A stretch of 64,000 nt of DNA. It comes from Bacillus alveayuensis. Lineage in GTDB: Bacteria; Bacillota; Bacilli; Bacillales; Aeribacillaceae. The translations under genes and the position numbers were made by a program. This document shows, piece by piece, positions 34,191 to 43,802 of this stretch (positions are counted from its first letter, which is position 1; each line of letters starts with the position of its first letter). The stretch spans positions 51,713 through 115,712 of the forward strand of contig JAUSTR010000006.1 of NCBI GenBank assembly GCA_030812955.1, read 5' to 3'. The notes below the pieces were generated by a model, which saw nothing but the letters and a program-made list of their open reading frames with translations, had not been told where the DNA came from and searched no databases.

Positions 34191-34625
34191 TTAACAATGT
34201 TGTGCAAATGCTTGGAGTAAATTTTCCATAACCCCTTCCAACGTATTTCCTTCTATTTCGTGTCGAGGAATAAAATGGACGACTTCTCGATCCTTTAATA
34301 ATGCTATGGATGGAGAAGATGGTTCATAACCTACGAAGTATTCACGCATTTTAGCCGTTGCTTCCCTCTCTTGACCTGCAAATACTGTAACAAGATGATC
34401 AGGTGTTTTTTCACTTCTTAATAAAGCCTGCGTTACGGCAGGTCGAGCAAGGCCAGCTGCACAGCCACAGACTGAATTGACGAAAACAAGTGTTGTCCCG
34501 CTCACATTTTCCATAAATTGTTCAACGGCTTCTGGAGTTAACAATTCTTGAAATCCTGAATTCGTTAATTCTTGGCGCATTGGCTTCACTAACTGGCGCA
34601 TATATTCTTCATATACCAATGACAC
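34191..34625 (-). CDS. brxA: bacilliredoxin BrxA (YphP), CGC-type thiol-disulfide oxidoreductase
   Basis: A 144-residue DUF1094 protein, identical in length to B. subtilis YphP. The active site is the CGC motif in VNSVCGCAAGLARP, used to remove bacillithiol from S-bacillithiolated proteins. TVFAGQEREATAKMREYF and FIPRHEIEG segments are conserved. GTG at 34625 is chosen for its AAGGAG site 8 nt upstream and for length. Functionally linked to bshB2 in this window through bacillithiol. Confidence 0.95.
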   Translation of the reverse strand: MSLVYEEYMRQLVKPMRQELTNSGFQELLTPEAVEQFMENVSGTTLVFVNSVCGCAAGLARPAVTQALLRSEKTPDHLVTVFAGQEREATAKMREYFVGYEPSSPSIALLKDREVVHFIPRHEIEGNTLEGVMENLLQAFAQHC

Positions 34626-34663
34626 GATCATCACTCCTTCGATTCATTTTCAATAAAAGCATA

Positions 34664-34768
34664 CTACATAGGTTTTCCTTTTCGCAATGACTTGGTACTT
34701 TTCGAGCTTACATCATTGCTGTTAAACTTTTCATTTTTTTCCGCCTTCAATCTGCGTCGATTTTCCAT
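34664..34768 (-). CDS. possible 34-residue basic peptide
   Basis: An ATG at 34768 opens a 34-codon frame (MENRRRLKAEKNEKFNSND start, Lys/Arg/Ser-rich, hydrophilic). Composition resembles minor spore proteins, but the ribosome site is weak and it may be spurious. It lies in the gap between brxA and the gene at 34887. Confidence 0.25.
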   Translation of the reverse strand: MENRRRLKAEKNEKFNSNDVSSKSTKSLRKGKPM

Positions 34769-34886
34769 ACTTTGATCTTTACGTACAGATTGGAGATTAG
34801 TTATCCTTTCTCACCTACACTTCACTTTGATCTGGAAGATTTCTCGGTGAACGTATTAAATACAGCAAATGGTAAGTGTGATGAAC

Positions 34887-35390
34887 TCAGCTTGACAATT
34901 CCCGTAAAGAATTTATTGTGTTCAAAATGATCGGATCCATATCCTCTATTTGATCCTCACTGATCAAGTGAGGATTCGAAAGCGAAAATCGAATCAAATA
35001 CACCTTCTTTTCTTTTTGAAAAGGGTCATATTGAATGAGCGTTGAAATAGTGTTCGGATGCCAATTCTCCTCAAGAATTTTACAATACTTTGACACTGTA
35101 AATAGGTGTGAAATCGTTCTTTCAAATTCAATTGAAACATGGCAGACCGGATCGCGGATGGTTTCCGATATCTCTCCATATAATTGCTCATTTGGATAGT
35201 GAAGAATCACCGTTGCAGAACAAGGAGAATCGACATCTGTTTTAAAGGAAATTCGAAATGTTCTAGACATCAAGGCTAAATTAACGAAATCTTCTCGGTT
35301 TATAACAAATAGCTCTCCTGCTATATCCTCGTCATAAATAGCCCCTTCTAAAACCGTTTTTAAATGATCAAAAACAGTCGGATCAAACAT
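34887..35390 (-). CDS. uncharacterised 167-residue protein next to fhs
   Basis: I do not recognise this protein. It is soluble and acidic, with predicted alternating strands and helices (HVSIEFERTISHLFTVSKY, then KVYLIRFSLSNPHL) and no signal peptide or membrane segment. ATG 35390 is favoured over the GTG and ATG just upstream because AAGGTG sits 6-8 nt before it. It starts about 10 bp after the fhs stop codon, so it is probably co-transcribed with fhs. Confidence 0.75.
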   Translation of the reverse strand: MFDPTVFDHLKTVLEGAIYDEDIAGELFVINREDFVNLALMSRTFRISFKTDVDSPCSATVILHYPNEQLYGEISETIRDPVCHVSIEFERTISHLFTVSKYCKILEENWHPNTISTLIQYDPFQKEKKVYLIRFSLSNPHLISEDQIEDMDPIILNTINSLRELSS

Positions 35391-35400
35391 CATTATCACC

Positions 35401-37089
35401 TTAAAATAGCCCTATTGCATTTCCGGATGGATCGACATCCATTTTTAATGCAGCAGGATGTTTTGGAAGCCCAGGCATTGATAAAATTTCCCCTGTTAAG
35501 GCTACGATAAACCCTGCTCCGACAGATGGCCTAAACTCGCGAATGGTAATCGTAAAATTCGTTGGACGACCTATTTTTTTTGGATCATCTGATAAGGAAT
35601 ATTGAGTTTTGGCCATACAAACAAGGAGCTTATCCCAACCATTCTTTTTCATTTCCTCTAGTTGTTTTTTCGCCTTGCTTGTATACTCTACACCTTTTGC
35701 TCCATAAACATTTTTAGCAATTTTTAAAACTTTATCCTCAATTGAATCATCTTCTTCATACAAATAACTAAAGCGGTTTTCCTTCTTTTCTATTTGTTGG
35801 ATAACTTTTTTCGCCAAGTCAATCCCACCTTCGCCCCCTTTTTCCCATACTTCCGTTAAGGCGATAGGATGATTATGATTTTGGCACCATTCCATAATCG
35901 TACTCATTTCTTTTTCCGTATCACCAGTAAATTTATTTAGCGCAACTACATAAGGTAAGCCGAAGTTTTGAATCGTTTCAATATGTTTGGCTAAATTATG
36001 TAGACCGTTTTTAATAGCTTCAATATTTTCTATGCTTAAATCTTCTTTTTGAACCCCACCATGCATTTTTAAAGCACGAACTGTGGCAACAATAACAACT
36101 GCTTCTGGTTTAATTCCAGCTGACCGTGCTTTAATATGCAAAAATTTTTCTGCGCCAAGGTCTGCACCAAAACCTGCCTCTGTCACAACATAATCCCCTA
36201 ATTTCGCAGCCATTTTCGTTGCTATCACACTATTTGAGCCATGTGCTATGTTTGCAAAAGGTCCACCGTGAATAATGGCAGGAGTGTGTTCAATCGTTTG
36301 AACTAAATTTGGCTTAATCGCATCTTTTAATAAAAGAGTGAGTGCCCCTTCAACTCCAAGATCCTTCACGGTAATCGGTTCGTTGTCGATATTATAGGCA
36401 ACGACCATTTTTGATAACCGTTCCTTCAAATTTTCTATACTAGTAGCTAAACATAGAACAGCCATAATCTCAGAAGCTACAGTAATGTCAAACCCGTCTT
36501 CCCTAGGAACACCATGTGCCGGTCCGCCAAGACCTACGACTACATTTCTTAATGCGCGGTCATTTAAATCCAACACACGTTTCCAGACGATTCTTCGGTG
36601 ATCAATCTTCAATTCATTGCCTTGATGGATATGATTATCGATAAAGGCACTTAACGCATTATTTGCCGTTGTAATGGCGTGAAGATCTCCAGTAAAGTGC
36701 AAATTAATATCTTCCATTGGCAGAACTTGTGAATAACCACCTCCAGTCGCTCCTCCTTTCACCCCCATCGTAGGTCCTAAAGATGGCTCACGCAATGCAA
36801 TGACGACCTTTTTATTTAATTTATGTAAAGCTTGACCGAGCCCAACTGTAACGGTTGATTTCCCCTCCCCTGCTGGTGTTGGGTTAATGGACGTGACTAA
36901 TATGATTTTTCCATCCTTCTGATCCTTTAGCCTCTCTAAAATTCGATGAGATAGCTTCGCTTTATACTTGCCATATAGCTCTAGCTCATCTTCTTCAATT
37001 CCAAGCTGATCAGCTATTTTTTCAATCGATTTTAATGTTGCATGTTGAGCGATTTCAAGGTCTGATTTTATTGCCGTTTTCAACTTCAT
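35401..37089 (-). CDS. fhs: formate-tetrahydrofolate ligase
   Basis: A 562-residue 10-formyl-THF synthetase that charges formate on to tetrahydrofolate using ATP. Motifs include [19 protein letters not shown] (P-loop), [20 protein letters not shown], and [17 protein letters not shown] 37089 with AGAGGG gives the normal length; a 24-codon N-terminal extension is unsupported. Not present in B. subtilis 168 as far as I recall, but common in other Bacillaceae. Confidence 0.95.
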   Translation of the reverse strand: MKLKTAIKSDLEIAQHATLKSIEKIADQLGIEEDELELYGKYKAKLSHRILERLKDQKDGKIILVTSINPTPAGEGKSTVTVGLGQALHKLNKKVVIALREPSLGPTMGVKGGATGGGYSQVLPMEDINLHFTGDLHAITTANNALSAFIDNHIHQGNELKIDHRRIVWKRVLDLNDRALRNVVVGLGGPAHGVPREDGFDITVASEIMAVLCLATSIENLKERLSKMVVAYNIDNEPITVKDLGVEGALTLLLKDAIKPNLVQTIEHTPAIIHGGPFANIAHGSNSVIATKMAAKLGDYVVTEAGFGADLGAEKFLHIKARSAGIKPEAVVIVATVRALKMHGGVQKEDLSIENIEAIKNGLHNLAKHIETIQNFGLPYVVALNKFTGDTEKEMSTIMEWCQNHNHPIALTEVWEKGGEGGIDLAKKVIQQIEKKENRFSYLYEEDDSIEDKVLKIAKNVYGAKGVEYTSKAKKQLEEMKKNGWDKLLVCMAKTQYSLSDDPKKIGRPTNFTITIREFRPSVGAGFIVALTGEILSMPGLPKHPAALKMDVDPSGNAIGLF

Positions 37090-37177
37090 GTAAATCCCTC
37101 TTTCATTTTGTAATAAATCTGCTAAAATCATTTTAAAATAAAACTTTGCTAACATCTCCATATTAACAAATCTAAAA

Positions 37178-37206
37178 TTGAAATATGACCGTTATCTTTC
37201 TATAAT
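37178..37206 (+). promoter_or_regulatory. sigma-A promoter of metA
   Basis: TTGAAA (37178-37183), 17-bp spacer, perfect TATAAT (37201-37206). Only about 60 nt separate it from metA, too short for a SAM riboswitch, and none is seen. Confidence 0.8.
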
Positions 37207-37268
37207 TAGAAATACTTGGAGAATCCTTAAAATGGTCATTACACTTAGAAAATCAAGGAGGCTTAAAA

Positions 37269-38177
37269 ATGCCAATTAACATTCCTTCTCATTTGCCCGC
37301 AAAGGAAATATTAGAAAATGAAAATATATTTGTTATGGATGAAAAGCGTGCTTATACACAAGATATTCGTCCGTTAAATATTTTAATTTTAAATTTAATG
37401 CCAGAAAAAGAAAAAGCCGAAACACAGCTTTTGCGTCTTTTAGGAAATTCACCATTACAAGTAAATATTACGTTTTTAAGACCGAAAACTCACACACCAA
37501 AAAATACGAGTAAGTACCATTTAGATCAATTTTATACAACCTTTGAACAAATCCGCCATCGAAAATTTGATGGTATGATTATTACAGGGGCACCAGTTGA
37601 AAAACTCCCGTTTGAAGAGGTGAATTATTGGGAGGAACTCACGACTATTTTTGCTTGGACAAAAGAGCATGTCACTTCAACATTGCATATTTGTTGGGGA
37701 GCACAAGCCGGCTTGTATTATCACTATGGTATAAATAAAATTATGCTACCAAAGAAATGTTTTGGCATTTTCGAACATAAGATTACCAATCCATCTGTCA
37801 AATTATTAAGAGGTTTTGATGATATTTATTTAGCGCCACATTCACGACATACTGATATTGATACGAAATCACTTTATAGCATTCCTGATCTGGAAATACT
37901 GTCTCGATCAGAAGAGGCGGGAGTTTGTTTAATTGCATCTAAAGATGGAAAGCATATTTTCTTAACAGGCCACCCAGAATATGATGCAACAACATTACGA
38001 GATGAATATGAACGAGATTTAGCAAAAGGGTTAGACATTGACCTGCCTAAAAATTATTTTCCGAATGATGATCCTACAAAAGAGCCATTGCATCGTTGGC
38101 GTTCACATGCAAACTTATTATTTGTGAACTGGTTAAATTATTATGTATATCAAGAAACTCCTTATATTTGGGAATAA
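37269..38177 (+). CDS. metA: homoserine O-acetyltransferase, MetA type
   Basis: A 302-residue MetA-family acyltransferase starting the methionine pathway. The catalytic Cys142 is in [11 protein letters not shown], with His in LTGHPEYD. Position 111 is Glu ([13 protein letters not shown]). In the characterised B. cereus enzyme, Glu111 selects acetyl-CoA, whereas Gly there gives succinyl-CoA; acetyl specificity is therefore inferred. CAAGGAGG precedes the ATG. Confidence 0.95.
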   Translation: MPINIPSHLPAKEILENENIFVMDEKRAYTQDIRPLNILILNLMPEKEKAETQLLRLLGNSPLQVNITFLRPKTHTPKNTSKYHLDQFYTTFEQIRHRKFDGMIITGAPVEKLPFEEVNYWEELTTIFAWTKEHVTSTLHICWGAQAGLYYHYGINKIMLPKKCFGIFEHKITNPSVKLLRGFDDIYLAPHSRHTDIDTKSLYSIPDLEILSRSEEAGVCLIASKDGKHIFLTGHPEYDATTLRDEYERDLAKGLDIDLPKNYFPNDDPTKEPLHRWRSHANLLFVNWLNYYVYQETPYIWE

Positions 38178-38346
38178 TGTGATATTTTATCATTCATTTT
38201 GTTATAATAGCTGTATAAAATAAAAATGTAACATTTTTCAACAAAAAATAATATAACGTTTACATTTATGTAATTTGTGAAATTCCTTTAAAAATAAATT
38301 TATCTTCTCATAATATTTCTATGGTAGTCTGTTATTAAATAGAAAA

Positions 38347-38533
38347 GGCTTTTTTCGTAAACTTTGTTGCTTTTCGACTATCCATGAACCGAACAAAGCA
38401 CGTGATCGGACAAATCACCTTTGTCCGACCATCGACATTTGTTCGGTTCACGTCACACTACGCGTGACATAGCAAGCGTATCGCTTGCCTGACAGTCGAA
38501 AAGCTAAAAGCAACAATCTTTTCGAAAAGAGCC
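38347..38533 (+). repeat. nested-palindrome repeat, copy E (187 bp, full-length form)
   Basis: Begins GGCTTTTTTCGTAAACTTTG and ends TTCGAAAAGAGCC. Internal modules in order are: GCTTTTCGACT arm; ATGAACCGAACAAA ... TTTGTTCGGTTCA long palindrome enclosing TCGGACAAAT/TTTGTCCGA; a TCAC-ACTACGC-GTGA hairpin; AGCAAGCGTATCGCTTGCCT; and the GACAGTCGAAAAGC arm. It lies between metA and ugtP. The flanking 38178-38346 is AT-rich and holds nothing recognisable. Confidence 0.93.
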
Positions 38534-38574
38534 AAAGAAAAAGAATGGTTGCTGTTTGTTGAGGTGATTGTGAT

Positions 38575-39729
38575 TTGAGGAACAATCCAAAAGTAATGAT
38601 TCTAACTGCGAATTATGGAAATGGACATATTCAAGTTGCTAAAACACTTGAAGAAAAGTGCAGGCAGTTAGGAATGGATGTGGTCGTTTCTGATCTTTAT
38701 CAAGAATCCCATCCTATCATTACAGAAGTAACAAAATACTTATATTTAAAAAGCTTTTCAGTCGGAAAGCAATTTTACCGATTATTTTATTACGGTGTCG
38801 ACAAAATGTATGACAAGCGAGTGATGAATATTTACTATAAGATGGGAAATAAACGTCTTCATGAGCTAATAACAACTGAAAAACCAGATTTTATTATTAA
38901 TACCTTCCCATTAATCGTTGCACCGGAGTATCGACGTCGCACAGGAAAAGTCATCCCAACCTTTAATGTATTAACAGATTTTTGTTTACATAAAATATGG
39001 ATCCATCGAAATATAGATAAATATTATGTAGCAACAGATGAAGTAAAAGAAAAATTAATCAATGAAGGTGTTTTACCGTCACATATAAAAGTAACCGGCA
39101 TCCCGATTCGCCAACAATTTGAAGAAACGATGGATAAAGCATCACTTTATAAAAAATATGAGTTAAATCCTCATAAAAAAACATTATTAATTGTGGCTGG
39201 AGCTCATGGAGTGTTAAAAAACGTAAAAGATCTTTGTGAATCGTTTTTACATCATCATAAACTACAAACGGTTATTGTTTGTGGTAAAAATGATTCCTTA
39301 CGTGAACAGCTTCAGCCACTTGCCGAAGAACATCCAAAAAAACTTAAAGTTTTTGGATATGTTGAACGTATTGATGAACTTTTCCGGGTTTCCTCTTGCA
39401 TGATTACAAAGCCTGGTGGCATTACGTTAAGTGAAGCAGCAGCCATTGGCGTACCGTTAATTTTATACAAGCCAGTCCCTGGTCAAGAAAAGGAAAATGC
39501 TGAATTTTTCGCACGAAATGGGGCTGCCAAAATTGTGACAAAGAGCGAGCAAATTTACGATGTTGTCGAGAATTTATTAAATAATCCATCATTGATTGAA
39601 GAAATGAAACGCAATATTCAAAAGCTTCACCATAAAAATGCTGTTGATACGATTTTACAAGATATTTTGACGGAATCGGAAAAAATAAAAGAACGAGCTT
39701 ACCTTTCCTATGGCTCCGTCAATTTTTAA
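38575..39729 (+). CDS. ugtP: processive diacylglycerol beta-glucosyltransferase UgtP
   Basis: A 384-residue MGDG-synthase-like glycosyltransferase (GT28) making diglucosyl-diacylglycerol, the lipoteichoic acid anchor, from UDP-glucose. VMILTANYGNGHIQVAKTL, LYQESHPI, PTFNVLTDFCLHKIWIH and the UDP-binding KPGGITLSEAAAIGVP motif match B. subtilis UgtP closely. Translation starts at TTG 38575 with GAGGTGA upstream. In B. subtilis the protein also links nutrient status to FtsZ. Confidence 0.95.
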   Translation: MRNNPKVMILTANYGNGHIQVAKTLEEKCRQLGMDVVVSDLYQESHPIITEVTKYLYLKSFSVGKQFYRLFYYGVDKMYDKRVMNIYYKMGNKRLHELITTEKPDFIINTFPLIVAPEYRRRTGKVIPTFNVLTDFCLHKIWIHRNIDKYYVATDEVKEKLINEGVLPSHIKVTGIPIRQQFEETMDKASLYKKYELNPHKKTLLIVAGAHGVLKNVKDLCESFLHHHKLQTVIVCGKNDSLREQLQPLAEEHPKKLKVFGYVERIDELFRVSSCMITKPGGITLSEAAAIGVPLILYKPVPGQEKENAEFFARNGAAKIVTKSEQIYDVVENLLNNPSLIEEMKRNIQKLHHKNAVDTILQDILTESEKIKERAYLSYGSVNF

Positions 39730-39749
39730 TCCCATAAACATTTTATAAT

Positions 39750-39787
39750 AAGCTTTCATGGAATCATATTCCCTGAAAGCTTTTTTT
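39750..39787 (+). terminator. terminator of ugtP
   Basis: A 12-bp stem AAGCTTTCATGG/CCCTGAAAGCTT (one mismatch), 9-nt loop, followed by TTTTTTT. Confidence 0.88.
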
Positions 39788-39793
39788 GTGAAT

Positions 39794-40471
39794 TTATTTT
39801 TGCAGCATAAAAAGCCACATAAATGATAAAGCTTGCTTCAATTCGTTTGGAAGCTGTGCCAACATTTCCGAATTTACTCCCCTTTTCATGACCCCTTCTT
39901 CTCCGATCAGCTTCCAGCCGTTTTCGATGGCTAACTGTTGAAATTCCCACGGCATCATCGTATTCATAATCGTTTGTTTTCCATATAGCCTCTTGTAGCT
40001 ATGTTTTCGAGGATGTGCGGTCGGACCTAAAATCGCTGCACATAGAAAACCATCTTTTTTCAATACTCGTTTCAGTTCATGCAATGCCTGAAAAGGTTTT
40101 TCTGTCCATTCCAGTCCGTTAATAACCATAATCGCATCAAACGTCTGATCGGTAAATGGCAATTGAACCATATCTGCTTTAATAAACTGAATATTCCTTT
40201 TTTCTGAACGCTTTCTAGCTAGCTCTATCATTTTTTGCGATATATCAGTCCCTGTCACAATGTACCCTTCTTGTGCTAATTTCCAGCTGCCATAACCATC
40301 ACCACATGCTACATCTAAAATTGCTTTTCCTTTAGGAATATATCGTTTCATAAATGGAACAATTGATTTACGACTTCCTTGTTCCCACATTTCTTGGCTA
40401 GAGGAGTTCCATCCCTCTGCAAATGAATCCCATTGATGGGCTGCCTCTAAATGCCACATCGGTTGACCCAT
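39794..40471 (-). CDS. class I SAM-dependent methyltransferase
   Basis: A 225-residue methyltransferase with motif I ILDVACGDGYGSWKLA, motif II GTDISQKMIELA, and FIKADMVQLPFTDQTFDAIMVINGLEW. It belongs to the Methyltransf_11 type; substrate unknown. AAGGAG precedes ATG 40471. Distinct in sequence from YodH, so the two are paralogues at best. Confidence 0.87.
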   Translation of the reverse strand: MGQPMWHLEAAHQWDSFAEGWNSSSQEMWEQGSRKSIVPFMKRYIPKGKAILDVACGDGYGSWKLAQEGYIVTGTDISQKMIELARKRSEKRNIQFIKADMVQLPFTDQTFDAIMVINGLEWTEKPFQALHELKRVLKKDGFLCAAILGPTAHPRKHSYKRLYGKQTIMNTMMPWEFQQLAIENGWKLIGEEGVMKRGVNSEMLAQLPNELKQALSFMWLFMLQK

Positions 40472-40579
40472 ACACCATAACTCCTTTCATTTTCTTCCAT
40501 TCTATGAAATTAAACAAAAACGTGCAATAGGAATGAAATGTATGCTTTTCATACAAAATAAAAGGTGGAGGTGGAATAT

Positions 40580-40711
40580 ATGACAAAAAAAATAAATCAA
40601 GGAAGCGAAAATCAAAATCGTCCTAATGCTGATTTTCAGTCCTTCTCAATATCTGGTGACAATAGTAAAGGGAACAAACGAAATAAAGAACAACGTAATA
40701 AAACCGAATAA
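40580..40711 (+). CDS. small hydrophilic 43-residue protein, SASP-like
   Basis: MTKKINQGSENQNRPNADFQ start, Asn/Lys/Gln-rich with no Cys or hydrophobic segment, ending NKEQRNKTE. Preceded by a strong GGTGGAGGTGG ribosome site. Composition resembles Bacillus minor spore proteins; no family recognised. Confidence 0.6.
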   Translation: MTKKINQGSENQNRPNADFQSFSISGDNSKGNKRNKEQRNKTE

Positions 40712-40741
40712 TTTCATGGTCGAAATAAAAAGGTCATTTGC

Positions 40742-40771
40742 TTGACTTTAGCACTTCCAATATTGTATATT
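40742..40771 (+). promoter_or_regulatory. cspD promoter and long leader
   Basis: TTGACT (40742-40747) and TATATT (40766-40771), 18-bp spacing. The transcript would have a leader of about 125 nt before cspD, as usual for cold-shock mRNAs whose 5' UTR controls translation by temperature. Confidence 0.6.
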
Positions 40772-40903
40772 AGAAACATCATTTAGCAGAATATTTTCGC
40801 AGCTTTAAGGTTCATGTGAGCTTTTTTGTTGCATAATATTCAAGTTAAATGATGAAAATTTTTTACGCACGCTTTGTGCAAGTAATTAGGAGGAAAAAGA
40901 AGT

Positions 40904-41107
40904 ATGCAACAAAATGGTAAAGTAAAATGGTTTAACAATGAGAAAGGTTATGGATTCATTGAAGTGGAAGGTGGAGACGATGTATTCGTACACTTCACTG
41001 CAATCCAAGGAGAAGGATTTAAATCTTTAGAAGAAGGTCAGGCAGTTTCTTTTGAAATTGTACAAGGAAATCGTGGACCTCAAGCTGCAAACGTGGTGAA
41101 ATTATAA
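40904..41107 (+). CDS. cspD: cold shock protein (CspB/CspD family)
   Basis: A 67-residue single-stranded nucleic-acid-binding cold-shock domain. RNP1 (KGYGFIEV) and RNP2 (VFVHF) are intact. Acts as an RNA chaperone. TAGGAGG lies upstream. Chromosomal neighbourhood (ugtP before, ypeQ and the RNase H-like gene after) supports CspD over the paralogues CspB and CspC. Confidence 0.95.
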   Translation: MQQNGKVKWFNNEKGYGFIEVEGGDDVFVHFTAIQGEGFKSLEEGQAVSFEIVQGNRGPQAANVVKL

Positions 41108-41137
41108 AAATTGAGATCGCAAACGATCTTACCATAC

Positions 41138-41162
41138 AAGAGGCTGAAATAAGCCTCTTTTT
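41138..41162 (+). terminator. terminator of cspD
   Basis: An 8-bp stem AAGAGGCT/AGCCTCTT with a 6-nt loop, followed by TTTTT. Confidence 0.85.
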
Positions 41163-41277
41163 AGTTTGAAGGCAAAAACAAAAAGAAAATACGTATTTAG
41201 ACATTCACAAAAACAATAACTGGAAGATGTGTAAAAAAACCATTGACGGACATTTGATAAGAGGGTTAGACAATCTC

Positions 41278-41490
41278 TTACTCGTTTTGCTTCTTTTTAC
41301 AATGTTTATAAAAAATCATAAAATATTCAATCGCCTTCAAATTTTGCTTCATATTGTGCTCAATCTGCCTCACTTCACGTTCGTTCAATCCTTCTTGACC
41401 ATACGCCATATGAATTAACTGTTCCAAATCATTGTGTAATTCTTGAAACGCTTTTTTAATATTTTCTTCAAGCAAATATGTTTTTTCCAT
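41278..41490 (-). CDS. uncharacterised 70-residue helical protein
   Basis: A charged, predicted all-helical protein (MEKTYLLEENIKKAFQEL start, ending KHCKKKQNE). I do not recognise the family. ATG 41490 is chosen because the GAGGAG at about 13 nt upstream is the only ribosome site; an ATG at 41511 overlaps it. Divergent from the ypzA-like gene. Confidence 0.6.
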   Translation of the reverse strand: MEKTYLLEENIKKAFQELHNDLEQLIHMAYGQEGLNEREVRQIEHNMKQNLKAIEYFMIFYKHCKKKQNE

Positions 41491-41652
41491 ATAATAATTT
41501 TCACTCCTCATAAAAATTCATACAATTTAAAATATGTATACAATATATAAAATTCAATATCTTTATAAAACCACCTTCTTTTTACTTAATCATTTTTGAA
41601 TTTGAATAGTTTTTGATTCTTTTCTTATCCTAATGATAGGAGGTGTCGACAG

Positions 41653-41934
41653 ATGGATCAAATCAATCATACCCATCTCATAAGTGGATTTAATGAAAGA
41701 AAACAGCTGCAGTTAGCTGTTCAAGCAGCTCAAAAAATGGTCGGAGAAGCGACGATGAACATGGACCCTGAATTGATGGATGATGCAAAAAGAGCGATTT
41801 CTGATGCAAAACGATTATACGATTCATTTGTGCATAACATTTCTGAATTTGACCAAGATTTTGTCGAAAAGCAAAATCAATTGCTCCAAAAATGTGAGCA
41901 TCAACTAGAAGAAGCGTATAAAGAGGAACCTTAA
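41653..41934 (+). CDS. ypzA: YpzA family protein (DUF2564)
   Basis: A 93-residue helical protein. The signature LQLAVQAAQKMVGEATMNMD and DDAKRAISDAKRL resembles Bacillus YpzA/DUF2564. TAGGAGGTG precedes the ATG. It lies between cspD and ypeQ, like ypzA in B. subtilis. Function unknown. Confidence 0.8.
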   Translation: MDQINHTHLISGFNERKQLQLAVQAAQKMVGEATMNMDPELMDDAKRAISDAKRLYDSFVHNISEFDQDFVEKQNQLLQKCEHQLEEAYKEEP

Positions 41935-41972
41935 CTGAAAAAATCCACTGATTATACATGTTCAGTGGATTT

Positions 41973-42149
41973 TTATAATAATTGACTGCCAAATTCCTTG
42001 ATTTTCTGTCCAACGGTACATTGATTAATACAAAAAGAATGAGCATATGTTTTTCCGAACTCTTTTCGAAAATGTTTTTTTAAAAAACAATCTATACAAT
42101 ACGTATCCATCAGTTCTGTTATTTGTTCAATTACTTGCTTTTTGTCCAT
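41973..42149 (-). CDS. ypeQ: YpeQ-like zinc-finger protein
   Basis: A 58-residue protein with a compact four-cysteine cluster: DTYCIDCFLKKHFRKEFGKT, then HSFCINQCTVGQKI (CxxC and CxxxC), indicative of a treble-clef type zinc site. ATG 42149 with GGAG nine nt upstream; the longer frame to 42179 lacks support. Matches B. subtilis ypeQ by position. Confidence 0.82.
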   Translation of the reverse strand: MDKKQVIEQITELMDTYCIDCFLKKHFRKEFGKTYAHSFCINQCTVGQKIKEFGSQLL

Positions 42150-42477
42150 ATGATCCAACTCCGCTGAATTCATTTTCAATTGTAAACGGTTCTCCTCTTT
42201 AATTCTCCATCCCTTCTATTTCCGATTATGCTAAATAATGAGCATTACGTCTTTACTTTTAACAGGCTGATATACCCATTTTATATGAACCGTCATAAAA
42301 TTCAACCCCTTTAGCAATGATCATCTCCTATTTATGCTATAATACGAAACGAAACTTAAAAAAAATCCTTATAAGGCCATCATTACTTACACATTTTTTA
42401 TCTATTATTATGCAATTTTATATTACATTTATCCATCATCACATCAATTTTATGTAAAAGTAGAAGGAGTGAATAGC
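42150..42477. other. intergenic region between ypeQ and the RNase H-like gene
   Basis: AT-rich divergent intergenic region. A TATAAT at 42338-42343 on the plus strand may be the -10 of the RNase H-like gene; I see no good -35, no small ORF and no repeat. Confidence 0.4.
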
Positions 42478-42867
42478 TTGTTAGAAGTGTATATAGATGG
42501 TGCGAGTGCAGGGGATTTAGGTCCTTCCGGTGCTGGAATTTATATAAAAGGTCCGAATCTTCAAGAAACATACAAAATACCACTTGGTTCGATGAACAAC
42601 CATGAAGCAGAGTTTCAAGCTCTTGTGAAAGCATTGGAAATTTGTTTCGAAAAAGGATATAAAAGCGTTTCCTTTCGTACAGATTCCCAAGCGGTAGAAC
42701 GTGCTGTTGAGAAGCGCTTTGCCAAAAAGGAGCCTTTTGCAAGTTTATTACAAACAGCCCTACATTATATTGATCAACTAGATTTATTTTTTATCAAATG
42801 GATTCCTGCAAAAGAAAATCAAAAAGCAGATCAATTAGCTAAAGAAGCCATTCGTTTAAATGGATAG
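42478..42867 (+). CDS. ypdQ: RNase H-like protein YpdQ
   Basis: A 129-residue type I RNase H fold. The acidic set is visible: Asp in YIDGASAGD, Glu in NNHEAEFQAL, Asp in FRTDSQAVERA and Asp in NQKADQLAKEA. B. subtilis YpdQ has the fold, but RNase HI activity there has been reported as absent or weak. TTG 42478 is chosen because AAGGAG is 8 nt upstream; a GTG at 42469 overlaps that site. Confidence 0.88.
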   Translation: MLEVYIDGASAGDLGPSGAGIYIKGPNLQETYKIPLGSMNNHEAEFQALVKALEICFEKGYKSVSFRTDSQAVERAVEKRFAKKEPFASLLQTALHYIDQLDLFFIKWIPAKENQKADQLAKEAIRLNG

Positions 42868-42880
42868 TGAGTGGTAAAAG

Positions 42881-43798
42881 ATGAAAAAACAGCTGATGGC
42901 AGACGTGTTATTATTAAGTGTTGCTTTAATTTGGGGTGTGACGTTTGTTGTTGTGCAAAATGCAATCCAAATTCTCCCACCTCATCTTTTTAACGGTATA
43001 CGCTTTGCCATGGCAGGTGTATTTTTAACGATATTAATGATCCATCCTACATATCATATTCGATTTACACGTACTATTTTCATAAACGGATTCATCCTTG
43101 GATTATTTCTTTTTTTCGGTTACGCATTCCAAACGCTTGGGCTTATGTATACAACCTCTTCAAAGGCTGGATTTATTACTGGCTTAAGTGTTATGATGGT
43201 CCCCTTTCTATCCGTTTGGTTATTAAAAGAAAAGTTAAAGCCCTTATCGATTGTAGGTGCGATCATGGGTACTATAGGGTTATTTTTATTAACAATGGGT
43301 GATTTTACAAAGTTAAATTTAGGTGATTTACTTGTTTTATTCTGTGCTTTCGCATTTGCATTTCATATAATTTTTACTGATAAATATTCAAAAAAACTTC
43401 AAGCTTATCCATTAACGATTGTTCAAATTTTTACAGTATCTATATTTAGTTTTATTGCTTCTTTTTTATTTGAAATTTGGAAATATCCAATAAATTGGAA
43501 TATGGTCGCCAATACAAAAGTCATCATCGCCTTATTCGTTACATCATTATTAGCAACAGCGTACGCTTTTGTCGTGCAAACAAAATTTCAAGCCTATACA
43601 ACTGCTTCCCGAGTTGCCTTAATTTTTGCCATGGAACCTGTTTTTGCTGCCATTACAGCCTTTATTTATCAAAATGAACGATTAACCATATTAAGTGGAA
43701 TTGGTTGCTTACTAATCTTTTTGGCCATGATCATCTCAGAGCTTCCACATGATTCAATATGGAGATTGAAAAAGCCTGAACAAAATCGTTCTGTTTGA
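42881..43798 (+). CDS. EamA/DMT-superfamily permease
   Basis: A 305-residue membrane protein with about ten helices in two EamA repeats (VALIWGVTFVVVQNA; then DLLVLFCAFAFAFHIIFTDKY). A weak GTGG ribosome site precedes the ATG, which starts 13 bp after the RNase H-like gene, so the two likely form an operon. Substrate unknown; the family includes amino-acid and metabolite exporters. Confidence 0.87.
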   Translation: MKKQLMADVLLLSVALIWGVTFVVVQNAIQILPPHLFNGIRFAMAGVFLTILMIHPTYHIRFTRTIFINGFILGLFLFFGYAFQTLGLMYTTSSKAGFITGLSVMMVPFLSVWLLKEKLKPLSIVGAIMGTIGLFLLTMGDFTKLNLGDLLVLFCAFAFAFHIIFTDKYSKKLQAYPLTIVQIFTVSIFSFIASFLFEIWKYPINWNMVANTKVIIALFVTSLLATAYAFVVQTKFQAYTTASRVALIFAMEPVFAAITAFIYQNERLTILSGIGCLLIFLAMIISELPHDSIWRLKKPEQNRSV

Positions 43799-43802
43799 AA
43801 AA

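Noticed and set aside
37090..37268. SAM-I riboswitch before metA
   Set aside because: The promoter leaves only about 60 nt of leader, without the S-box conserved elements.
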